Assembly (NCBI RefSeq): GCF_002482975.1
Contig: NZ_DLHA01000038.1
Coordinates: 1-25,528 of the forward strand
From: Flavobacterium sp. UBA7680
GTDB lineage: Bacteria > Bacteroidota > Bacteroidia > Flavobacteriales > Flavobacteriaceae
Length of the DNA stretch: 25,528 nucleotides
Direction of reading: 5' to 3'
Shown here: positions 7,494 through 14,042 of the stretch, piece by piece
Layout of the letters: each line of letters starts with the position of its first letter
Position numbering within the stretch: the stretch's first letter is position 1
Translations under genes and position numbers: made by a program
Notes under the pieces: model-generated
What the model was told of the DNA's origin: nothing
What the model saw: the letters and a program-made list of their open reading frames with translations, nothing else
Databases searched by the model: none

Positions 7494-8642
7494 ATGCAAT
7501 TTTCTCAAATTTTAGGTCAGGATTACATCAAAAGTCACTTGATAAAAAGTGCATCTTCCGGGCGAATTCCTCATGCACAATTATTCATTGGGCCTGAAGG
7601 AAGCGGTACATTATCTACAGCAATTGCTTATGCACAGTACATTTTGTGCAGTAATACGGGAGATGAAAACGAAAATGGAAATGATTCGTGTAATTTGAAA
7701 TTTCAAAATATTTCGCATCCCGATCTGCATTTTATTTACCCAACCGTAACTACCGAAGATGTTAAAACCAAACCCAAAAGTTTAGACTTTATTCAGGACT
7801 GGCGAAACTTTATTCAGGAAATGCCTTACGGCGGATTATTTGACTGGTATAAAACTTTAGGCGTTCAAAACAAACAGGGCGAAATCAGGGTCGAAGATGC
7901 TCAGGAAGTTTTAAAATCGCTTGCGCTGAAATCCTACGAAGGTGGTTATAAAATCATGATTATCTGGATGGCCGATAAGATGAATATTGCGGCTTCTAAT
8001 AAACTTTTGAAACTGCTCGAAGAACCTTCAGATAAAACAATTTTTATTCTGATTTCTGAAAATGAAGAAGACATTATCCAAACCATACGTTCTCGCTGTC
8101 AGGTAATTCACTTTAACGGACTTCCAGAAAAAGTAATTGCGGAAGCATTGGTTTCTAAAGAAAATATAGATTCGAATTTAGCCAAAAAAATTGCCCATCA
8201 GGCGCAGGGAAATTTTAATAAAGCATTGCATTTATTGAAAGAAGATGATGCTGAATATCCTTTTGAGCAATGGTTTGTAAATTGGGTTCGTGCCGCTTTT
8301 AGGGCAAAAGGAAATGCCGCAGCGATTCAGGATTTAATTTCCTGGAGCGAAGAAATCGCCGGACTTGGCCGTGAAAGCCAGAAAAAGTTTATTCAGTTTT
8401 GTATCGAAATGTTTAGACAGGCGCTATTACTGAATTATCAAACGCCAAGTTTAGTTTATATTGAGCCAAAAGTGGACAAATTTAAACTTGAAAATTTTGC
8501 ACCTTTTGTAAACGGAAATAATATTCACGAAATTTTCAAAGAGCTTTCGGATGCGATGTATCACATTGAAAGAAACGGAAATGCGAAAATAATCTTAACC
8601 GATTTATCTATAAAACTGACTCGTTTAATTCATAAAAAATAG
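7494..8642 (+). CDS. holB: DNA polymerase III subunit delta-prime (clamp-loader ATPase-like)
   Basis: 382 aa, usual size for the Bacteroidota protein. The clamp-loader subunit delta-prime helps load the beta clamp on DNA. The N-terminus FSQILGQDYIKSHLIKSA...GRIPHAQLFIGPEGSG is typical. The P-loop (residues 33-41, GPEGSGTLS) lacks the catalytic Lys, as expected for the non-hydrolysing delta-prime. ASNKLLKLLEEPSDKTIFIL (sensor-1 region) and the IRSRCQ motif follow. The zinc-finger Cys set is reduced (only C52 and C66 in that region). The promoter predicts a leaderless mRNA starting at the ATG. A DoxX-like gene follows after 7 bp, probably in the same transcript. Confidence 0.92.
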   Translation: MQFSQILGQDYIKSHLIKSASSGRIPHAQLFIGPEGSGTLSTAIAYAQYILCSNTGDENENGNDSCNLKFQNISHPDLHFIYPTVTTEDVKTKPKSLDFIQDWRNFIQEMPYGGLFDWYKTLGVQNKQGEIRVEDAQEVLKSLALKSYEGGYKIMIIWMADKMNIAASNKLLKLLEEPSDKTIFILISENEEDIIQTIRSRCQVIHFNGLPEKVIAEALVSKENIDSNLAKKIAHQAQGNFNKALHLLKEDDAEYPFEQWFVNWVRAAFRAKGNAAAIQDLISWSEEIAGLGRESQKKFIQFCIEMFRQALLLNYQTPSLVYIEPKVDKFKLENFAPFVNGNNIHEIFKELSDAMYHIERNGNAKIILTDLSIKLTRLIHKK

Positions 8643-8649
8643 TCCTCAA

Positions 8650-9033
8650 ATGAACAATGTTGCCTCTATTTTAATATTAGCATTTTTAGCCTTAACTTTT
8701 TTACAATCGGGCTATGAAAAAATTTTTTACTGGAAAGATAATGTGGCCTGGCTTAAAGAACATTTTGCCAAAACACCATTAAAAAATCAGGTACCGCTAG
8801 CTCTTTTACACTTGTTAATTTTAGAATTAATTTCCGGAATTTTAAGTGTTGTGGGCGCGATTCAATTACTAACAAACAGCGGACGTGACTATGGTTTTTA
8901 TGCCGGAATTTTTTCATGTATCTGTTTGTTAATGATGCTTTTCGGACAACGATTAGCCAAAGATTACGATGGAGCAAGAACCATTGTTATTTATTTAATT
9001 CCTGCTGTTATGTTAGTGAACTGGATGAATTAA
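8650..9033 (+). CDS. DoxX-like small integral membrane protein
   Basis: 127 aa with four hydrophobic segments (about 3-20, 45-70, 80-100 and 105-125). The N-terminal SGYEKIFYWKDNVAWLKEHF and RLAKDYDGARTIVIYLIPA resemble the DoxX-like family. The family is loosely linked to redox and stress functions, but the precise role here is unknown. It starts 7 bp after holB, so it is probably co-transcribed. A palindromic repeat (9059-9119) follows and may act as 3' stabiliser or partial terminator. Confidence 0.75.
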   Translation: MNNVASILILAFLALTFLQSGYEKIFYWKDNVAWLKEHFAKTPLKNQVPLALLHLLILELISGILSVVGAIQLLTNSGRDYGFYAGIFSCICLLMMLFGQRLAKDYDGARTIVIYLIPAVMLVNWMN

Positions 9034-9058
9034 TCAGCTGCAATTATCAAAAAATTAA

Positions 9059-9119
9059 GCCACAGATTTCACAGATTCGCACAGATTTTTTAATCATTTT
9101 AATCCGTGAAATCTGTGGC
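9059..9119. repeat. Palindromic intergenic element, CACAGATT family
   Basis: A 19-bp left arm (9059-9077) and right arm (9101-9119) pair with one mismatch. The left arm region carries CACAGATT at 9061, 9070 and 9080 (spacing 9 and 10). The element at 13972-14029 has the same architecture with a different core. Confidence 0.8.
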
Positions 9120-9168
9120 AAAAAAGCTCATTTTGTGAGCAATCAAAATAAAATTTATATTAAAAAAA

Positions 9169-9678
9169 ATGAATCCAAAACACCCTTCAGAATCGCTGAC
9201 AATATTAACTGATTTAGTTTTACCGAGTGAAACAAATCCTTTAAACAATCTTTTTGGCGGCGAATTATTAGCCCGAATGGATCGTGCAGCAAGTATTGCA
9301 GCGCGCAGACATTCACGCCGAATTGTAGTTACGGCATCTGTAAATCACGTTGCTTTTAACAGAGCAATTTCCCTTGGAAGCGTTGTTACCGTAGAAGCAA
9401 AAGTTTCAAGATCATTCAAAAGTTCTATGGAAGTTTTTATAGACGTTTGGGTAGAAGACCGCGAATCTGGAAACAGAACAAAAGCAAACGAAGCTATTTA
9501 TACTTTTGTCGCTGTTGACGATACCGGAAGACCTGTTGAAGTACCGGCAATTGTTCCTGAAACAGAATTAGAAATACAACGTTTTGAAGCTGCTTTGCGC
9601 CGTAAACAGTTAAGTTTAGTACTGGCAGGAAAATTAAAGCCTTCTGATGCTACTGAATTAAAGGCTTTGTTTTTGTAA
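9169..9678 (+). CDS. Acyl-CoA thioesterase (hotdog fold)
   Basis: 169 aa, normal length for a single hotdog-domain thioesterase that hydrolyses acyl-CoA to fatty acid and CoA in the cytoplasm. The N-terminal ETNPLNNLFGGELLARMD stretch (residues 21-38) holds the conserved Asn and Asp of the family. VTASVNHVAFNRAISLGSVV and a central beta strand with FIDVWVEDRESG complete the fold. It is resembles the YciA/ACOT group. The start chosen is the ATG at 9169, which gives the usual N-terminus. It lies between the palindromic repeat and the recA leader, and no clear promoter was found. Confidence 0.9.
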   Translation: MNPKHPSESLTILTDLVLPSETNPLNNLFGGELLARMDRAASIAARRHSRRIVVTASVNHVAFNRAISLGSVVTVEAKVSRSFKSSMEVFIDVWVEDRESGNRTKANEAIYTFVAVDDTGRPVEVPAIVPETELEIQRFEAALRRKQLSLVLAGKLKPSDATELKALFL

Positions 9679-9680
9679 TA

Positions 9681-9707
9681 CAATTTGTTACAATTTGAAA
9701 CAATTTG
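9681..9707. repeat. Three phased CAATTTG repeats upstream of recA
   Basis: CAATTTG occurs at 9681, 9691 and 9701, exactly 10 bp apart, directly after the thioesterase stop. Phasing on one DNA face suggests a possible regulator site; there is no proof. Confidence 0.6.
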
Positions 9708-9755
9708 AAGTAATCAAACTTCAAAAAAAGAAGTATTTTTACACATTCTAATTCG

Positions 9756-9798
9756 CCAAATAAAAATCAAGAAGTTATTTCCATTTGATTTTTATTGG
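9756..9798. promoter_or_regulatory. Strong hairpin/palindrome in the recA upstream region
   Basis: CCAAATAAAAATCAA (9756-9770) pairs with TTGATTTTTATTGG (9785-9798), perfect apart from one bulged A, with a 14-nt loop. It ends 37 bp before the recA ATG. No T-run follows, so it is either an operator-like palindrome or an mRNA leader structure. Confidence 0.6.
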
Positions 9799-9835
9799 AA
9801 GGCAAAAAATAACAATTTTAGATATTTAAGAAAAG

Positions 9836-10843
9836 ATGAGTTCAGACAAAGAAGCCAAATTAAAAGCGTTACAGCTTACGCTTGATAAACTTGACAAAAC
9901 CTACGGAAAAGGAACCGTAATGAAAATGGGCGACAAAGCCATTGTAGAGGTAGAAACGATTTCTTCGGGTTCGCTTGGCGTTGATTTAGCTCTTGGGGTA
10001 AATGGATATCCAAAAGGAAGAATTATTGAAATATACGGGCCAGAATCGTCTGGTAAAACCACATTAACACTGCATGCCATTGCCGAAGCTCAAAAAGCGG
10101 GCGGAATTGCTGCTTTTATTGATGCGGAACATGCTTTTGATAGAAATTATGCTGAAAAATTGGGCGTTGATATCGAAAACTTAATTATCTCTCAACCAGA
10201 CAATGGTGAGCAGGCTTTAGAAATTGCCGAAAACTTAATTCGTTCTGGAGCTATCGACATTGTTGTAATTGACTCTGTTGCAGCTTTAACTCCAAAAAGT
10301 GAGATTGAAGGCGAAATGGGAGATTCTAAAATGGGTCTTCACGCACGTTTAATGTCACAGGCTTTAAGAAAATTAACGGGAACAATCAGCAAAACAAATT
10401 GTACTGTTTTCTTTATCAACCAGCTGCGTGAAAAAATTGGTGTTATGTTCGGAAATCCTGAAACAACAACCGGTGGTAACGCATTAAAATTCTACGCTTC
10501 TGTACGTTTAGATATTCGTCGTTCCTCTCAAATTAAAGATGGTGAAAACGTAATTGGTAACAGAACTAAAGTTAAAATCGTTAAAAACAAAGTGGCACCG
10601 CCGTTTAAAACTGCTGAATTTGACATTATGTACGGAGAAGGAGTTTCTAAAACAGGTGAAATTCTTGACTTAGCGGTTGAATTTGAAATCGTTAAAAAAG
10701 CAGGATCTTGGTTTAGCTATGGAGATACAAAATTAGGACAAGGTCGTGATGCTGTAAAATCTTTAATCAAAGATAATCCAGAATTAGCTGACGAATTAGA
10801 AGTAAAAATTAAAGAACATATCAAAGAATTGGCTAACGCTTAA
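9836..10843 (+). CDS. recA: Recombinase RecA
   Basis: 335 aa, normal length. RecA forms filaments on single-stranded DNA and drives strand exchange in recombination and repair. The Walker A motif GPESSGKT is at residues 68-75. The DAEHAFD segment, IVVIDSVAALTPKSEIEGEMGD (Walker B and loop L1 region), FINQLREKIGVMFGNPETTTGG (loop L2) and the C-terminal lobe are all intact. There is no intein or insertion. The leader contains phased CAATTTG repeats and a hairpin, and I saw no classical LexA box. A terminator (10879-10915) follows 35 bp after the stop, so it is probably a single-gene transcript. Confidence 0.98.
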   Translation: MSSDKEAKLKALQLTLDKLDKTYGKGTVMKMGDKAIVEVETISSGSLGVDLALGVNGYPKGRIIEIYGPESSGKTTLTLHAIAEAQKAGGIAAFIDAEHAFDRNYAEKLGVDIENLIISQPDNGEQALEIAENLIRSGAIDIVVIDSVAALTPKSEIEGEMGDSKMGLHARLMSQALRKLTGTISKTNCTVFFINQLREKIGVMFGNPETTTGGNALKFYASVRLDIRRSSQIKDGENVIGNRTKVKIVKNKVAPPFKTAEFDIMYGEGVSKTGEILDLAVEFEIVKKAGSWFSYGDTKLGQGRDAVKSLIKDNPELADELEVKIKEHIKELANA

Positions 10844-10878
10844 TATTCTTAAAGATTTAATATATAATACTTTATACC

Positions 10879-10915
10879 AACCCGACACGTTTTTTAAACC
10901 TGTCGGGTTTTTTAT
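10879..10915 (+). terminator. recA terminator
   Basis: AACCCGACA (10879-10887) pairs with TGTCGGGTT (10901-10909), followed by a T-run. Confidence 0.85.
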
Positions 10916-10935
10916 TTCAAAAAAATATCAAAAAA

Positions 10936-11090
10936 CGACGCAACCATTTTAAGATATGTCCATCTAATAAACAGACATAAGCTTTGATTGCTATTATGCC
11001 ATAATAACATTCGAACTTTTTTCAGAATAAATTTGGTTGTTTGTTCTACAAAAATCCGTTAGTTTTCAAATGCTAACGGGTTTTTTATTA
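10936..11090 (+). ncRNA. Possible small untranslated transcript after recA
   Basis: A block beginning ACGCAACC (about 10936-10980) is followed by about 70 nt without a usable ORF and then a strong intrinsic terminator: AAAATCCGTTAG (11051-11062) pairs with CTAACGGGTTTT (11073-11084), then T-rich sequence. A related ACGCAACC block at about 11117 precedes the 34-codon ORF and its own terminator. A terminator with no gene before it suggests a small RNA, but it could also be a decayed small gene. No matching TTTG/TAnnTTTG promoter pair was found. Confidence 0.35.
11051..11090 (+). terminator. Orphan intrinsic terminator
   Basis: A 12-bp stem with one G-T pair, 10-nt loop and T-run. It lies well after the recA terminator and ends no annotated gene. 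Confidence 0.75.
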
Positions 11091-11211
11091 AATAATTTCA
11101 AAATTTTCTGTTTCTCACGCAACCTTTTTTACTTTCTGTTCTCTATTAAAGTATGACATTAACTTGAGTTTAAACCAAACTCTTTATTATCAATCCTTAA
11201 TATTTTTAACC

Positions 11212-11316
11212 ATGAAAGAGAAAATAGAAGTGTTGTACAGTAAAAACCGCAGAAAAACCAAATTGAAATTTAAAAAAGTATTGCGTTTTATTTCAGAAAA
11301 AATAATTCATCGATAG
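11212..11316 (+). CDS. 34-residue strongly basic small protein (putative)
   Basis: ATG to TAG gives 34 codons: MKEKIEVLYSKNRRKTKLKF then KKVLRFISEKIIHR. It has 9 Lys and 4 Arg against 3 Glu, and is probably one or two amphipathic helices without a signal peptide. Support for it being real: it is followed 36 bp later by an intrinsic terminator (11353-11385), and an ACGCAACC block lies about 95 bp upstream. It could act as a nucleic-acid-binding peptide, but this is inference from charge only. Its short length leaves real doubt. Confidence 0.45.
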   Translation: MKEKIEVLYSKNRRKTKLKFKKVLRFISEKIIHR

Positions 11317-11352
11317 TACTTTTGATATAAAATGGGGATTTTAATTCAAAAG

Positions 11353-11385
11353 AAAACCCGGCAACTTTAGTGTTGTCGGGTTTTT
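11353..11385 (+). terminator. Terminator after the 34-codon ORF, possibly bidirectional
   Basis: AAAACCCGGCAAC (11353-11365) pairs with GTTGTCGGGTTTT (11371-11383) with one G-T, 5-nt loop and T-run. The minus strand also gives a T-rich tail, so it may end plsC as well, whose stop lies at 11413. Confidence 0.85.
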
Positions 11386-11412
11386 AAATTTATAGTCTAT
11401 TCTCTATATTCT

Positions 11413-12168
11413 TTATTCTTTATTCTTTTCTTTCTTAAACTGAAATAAACCTTTATAAATCAGTTGTCTTACTTCGTCACGAAGCGCTTTTCTGTTTTCA
11501 CTTGTTAATCCACTTGTTTCTACAAAAGGTAAAATTCTAACTCTCATTTTACCTGGACTTCCACTCAAAAAAGTATACGAAAAACGTTCTTTATTATCAG
11601 CAAAAACAATAGGCACGATCGGGATCTGATGTTCTATTGCCAAACGAAATGCACCGTCTTTAAATTCGTCAAGTAAAATGCTTTCGTCATCCGGAACTCC
11701 GCCTTCGGGAAAAATACAAATACTAAGTCCTTGATTAAGTCTGTCTTGTGCTCTCTTGAAAACTTCATTTTTACTTTTAGAAGAATTTCTATCCACCAGA
11801 ATACAAGTACGTTTATAGAAAAATCCAAACAAAGGAATTTTAGAAAGTTCTTTTTTCCCAACAAATACAAAAGGATTTCGAACTATCGCCAGCATCAGCA
11901 TAATATCCGTCATCGAAGTATGATTGGCCACGATCATATAGCTTTTGTTTTTAATTAGTTTCTGCTCGCGCTTGACTGTATAATAAAAACCCATGCCGAA
12001 AAGGATAAATTTAGCCCAAATGCGGGCCATTTTAAAGAAATATGGGTATCCGCTTTCTGATATAATAGAAATAAGCAAAAACGGCAGCATAATCAATATT
12101 GGAATTCCCATTAAGATGTAAAACCAAATACGCCACAAAACCCAAAAAACAATTTTAATTCCTTTCAT
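11413..12168 (-). CDS. plsC: 1-acyl-sn-glycerol-3-phosphate acyltransferase (PlsC family)
   Basis: 251 aa. Makes phosphatidic acid from lysophosphatidic acid at the inner membrane. Two hydrophobic segments (about 7-36 and 48-64) precede the acyltransferase domain. The catalytic NHTSMTD motif (H83 and D88, HX4D) and the substrate-binding FPEGG motif (151-155) are present, with GKKELSKIPLFG between them and IPIVPIVF after. A TACATTTG element (12181-12174) lies only 5 nt before the ATG, so the mRNA is probably leaderless. The family also contains lyso-ornithine-lipid acyltransferases, so the exact acceptor is not proven. Confidence 0.9.
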   Translation of the reverse strand: MKGIKIVFWVLWRIWFYILMGIPILIMLPFLLISIISESGYPYFFKMARIWAKFILFGMGFYYTVKREQKLIKNKSYMIVANHTSMTDIMLMLAIVRNPFVFVGKKELSKIPLFGFFYKRTCILVDRNSSKSKNEVFKRAQDRLNQGLSICIFPEGGVPDDESILLDEFKDGAFRLAIEHQIPIVPIVFADNKERFSYTFLSGSPGKMRVRILPFVETSGLTSENRKALRDEVRQLIYKGLFQFKKEKNKE

Positions 12169-12173
12169 AGTTT

Positions 12174-12206
12174 CAAATGTAATAAAACAGAAATGAATTC
12201 TACAAA
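12174..12206 (-). promoter_or_regulatory. Promoter of plsC, predicted leaderless
   Basis: On the minus strand TTTG (12206-12203), 21 bp, then TACATTTG (12181-12174). The start codon follows after 5 nt. The spacing is at the long end. Confidence 0.55.
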
Positions 12207-12230
12207 AAGAATTTATACTCGTGTTTTTTT

Positions 12231-12877
12231 TTTACCGCAAAGGGCGCAAAGTTTTTTCGCAAAGATAAGAGCCAAAGTAAAATATCTATAATTGCAAGCA
12301 AAAAGATCACAAAGCTGGATTTTTTTTAGGTTTTAAATCTTTTAAAATCCTAGAGAATTTAAATCAATCTTCATAATTATATATAAGAAATTAATTACTA
12401 AATTTAATGTTTTTTACCATGACAGAAAACGAAATATCAAATATTGTAATTGGACTTGCAATCGAAATTCACAAAATACTTGGGCCCGGTTTATTAGAAA
12501 ATGCCTATAAAGAATGCTTATTTTACAAAATTAAATAACGTGGCCTACAAGTAGAAAAGGAAAAAGCAATGCCATTAATTTTCGAGCAAGTGAAATTAGA
12601 TTGTGGATATAGAATTGATTTACTCATTGAAAATAAATTTATTATTGAAATAAAAAGTGTCGAATCACTTAGTGTAAATCATTTAGCACAAACCTTAACC
12701 TACTTAAAAATTGGAAATTATAAACTTGGACTTCTTATAAATTTCAATGAAGTTTTATTAAAAAATGGAATTAGAAGAGTGGTCAATAATTTATAAAATC
12801 CACCTTTGTGAACTTCAAAAAAATCCACTAAAAACTTAGGAAACTTTGCGAAAAAACTTTGTGAACTTTGCGGTAAA
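12231..12877. repeat. Nested inverted repeats framing the GxxExxY gene
   Basis: Outer arms 12234-12264 and 12844-12874 match in inverted orientation at 28 of 31 positions (34-bp arms if three flanking bases are added). The arm is built from GCAAAG units. Inner arms 12303-12323 and 12795-12815 match at 19 of 21. The whole unit is about 640 bp and holds only the broken GxxExxY gene. No target-site duplication was recognised. Confidence 0.8.
12419..12796 (+). pseudogene. GxxExxY protein, PD-(D/E)XK nuclease-like, interrupted by one stop codon
   Basis: Translation from the ATG at 12419 gives 39 codons, a TAA at 12536-12538, and then 85 more codons in the same frame to 12796. The first part contains GPGLLENAY, the family signature (G24, E27, Y30). 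The second part continues RGLQVEKEKAMPLIF, then CGYRIDLLIENKFIIEIKS, in which D...E-I-K fits a PD-(D/E)XK nuclease core, and ends RRVVNNL. The full length of about 124 residues is normal for the family, so a single nonsense change explains the break. Function of the family is unknown. The gene sits inside nested inverted repeats. The second half (12569-12796) could still be made from an internal ATG, but it would lack the signature. Confidence 0.85.
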
Positions 12878-12916
12878 TCACTGTTGTTTTCTATTTTAAA
12901 AATAACACCTGACGAA

Positions 12917-12947
12917 CTTTGCTAAAAAACGTTGTGCCCTTTGCTCT
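12917..12947. repeat. Extra direct copy of the right GCAAAG-family arm
   Basis: Matches 12844-12874 at 25 of 31 positions in the same orientation, 73 bp downstream and just before trpS. Confidence 0.65.
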
Positions 12948-12988
12948 AAAAAAACGAACTTTGCATTTAGTAATAAGAAAAAACTAGA

Positions 12989-13963
12989 ATGGCAAAAATA
13001 CTTACTGGTGTTCAGAGTACTGGAACGCCACACTTAGGCAATTTATTGGGAGCAATCATTCCTGCTATCGAATTATCGAACAATCCTGCAAACGAATCTT
13101 ATTTGTTTATTGCTGATTTACATTCGATTACACAAATTAAAGATGGTAAAACATTAAGAGAAAATACATACAGTACCGCTGCGGCCTGGCTTGCTTGCGG
13201 ACTAAATCCTGATAAAGTTACTTTTTACAGACAATCTGATGTAACTCAAACTACTGAATTGACTTGGTATTTAAGCTGCTTTTTTCCATTTCAACGTTTA
13301 ACATTGGCACATTCTTTCAAAGATAAAGCCGATCGTTTAGACGATGTTAATGCTGGACTTTTTACTTATCCAATGTTAATGGCAGCAGATATTTTGCTAT
13401 ACGATGCTGAATTTGTGCCGGTTGGAAAAGACCAATTACAACATTTAGAAATTACTCGTGATGTTGCTTCTCGCTTCAATCACCAAATGGGAGAAACTTT
13501 TGTAATTCCTGAAGCTAAAATTCAGGAAGACAGTAAATTAATTCCCGGAACAAACGGTGGAAAAATGAGTAAATCGGCCAATAATATTATCAATATTTTC
13601 CTTGACGATAAAACATTGCGCAAGCAGGTTATGAGCATCGAAACAGATAGTACTCCGCTTGAAGCTCCTAAAAATCCGGATACTTGTAATGCTTTTGCAA
13701 TCTATTCTTTGTTAGGAACCGAAGAACAAATCGCCGAAATGAGAGCCAATTATCTTGGTGGAAATTATGGCTATGGTCACGCCAAACAAGCTTTGTTTGA
13801 ATTGATTACAGAAAAATTTAAAACCGAAAGAGAAAAATATAGTTACTACATTAACAATCTCGACGAAGTAGATGCTTTATTGAAAAAAGGAGCTTCAAAA
13901 GCTTCTGTTATTGCAGATGGTGTTCTTGCAAAAGTTCGCGAAATACTAGGATTTAGTAAATAA
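12989..13963 (+). CDS. trpS: Tryptophan-tRNA ligase
   Basis: 324 aa, normal for bacterial TrpRS, a class I aminoacyl-tRNA synthetase that charges tRNA-Trp. The N-terminal GVQSTGTPHLGNLLGA holds the HIGH-type motif (H15-L-G-N18). The central MAADILLYDAEFVPVGKDQLQH and the KMSKS loop (residues 192-196) are intact. The start at MAKILTGVQ agrees with family N-termini. It is directly downstream of GCAAAG-family repeats, which may overlap its promoter. No TAnnTTTG element is obvious. It converges with dprA, with a palindromic repeat between them. Confidence 0.97.
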   Translation: MAKILTGVQSTGTPHLGNLLGAIIPAIELSNNPANESYLFIADLHSITQIKDGKTLRENTYSTAAAWLACGLNPDKVTFYRQSDVTQTTELTWYLSCFFPFQRLTLAHSFKDKADRLDDVNAGLFTYPMLMAADILLYDAEFVPVGKDQLQHLEITRDVASRFNHQMGETFVIPEAKIQEDSKLIPGTNGGKMSKSANNIINIFLDDKTLRKQVMSIETDSTPLEAPKNPDTCNAFAIYSLLGTEEQIAEMRANYLGGNYGYGHAKQALFELITEKFKTEREKYSYYINNLDEVDALLKKGASKASVIADGVLAKVREILGFSK

Positions 13964-13971
13964 AATATTTT

Positions 13972-14029
13972 GCCACGAATTACACTAATTTTCACAAATT
14001 ACTTCGAGTTGATTCGTGAAATTCGTGGC
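13972..14029. repeat. Palindromic intergenic element, CACGAATT family
   Basis: Arms GCCACGAATTACAC (13972-13985) and GTGAAATTCGTGGC (14016-14029) pair with one mismatch. CACNAATT units lie at 13974, 13983 and 13993, the same 9/10 spacing as in the element at 9059. Placed between the convergent trpS and dprA genes, it may act as a bidirectional terminator. Confidence 0.8.
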
Positions 14030-14042
14030 AACTTTTAATTTT

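Noticed and set aside
8916..9212. 98-codon plus frame over the DoxX end and the palindromic repeat
   Set aside because: It overlaps the DoxX-like gene, the repeat and the thioesterase start in another frame.
11028..11035. TAAATTTG as a promoter for a small RNA
   Set aside because: It would start transcription only about 10 nt before the orphan terminator, and no -33 partner is present.
12231..12877. Complete insertion sequence
   Set aside because: There is no transposase, no recognisable target-site duplication and the arms are imperfect; it is described as a repeat-framed gene instead.
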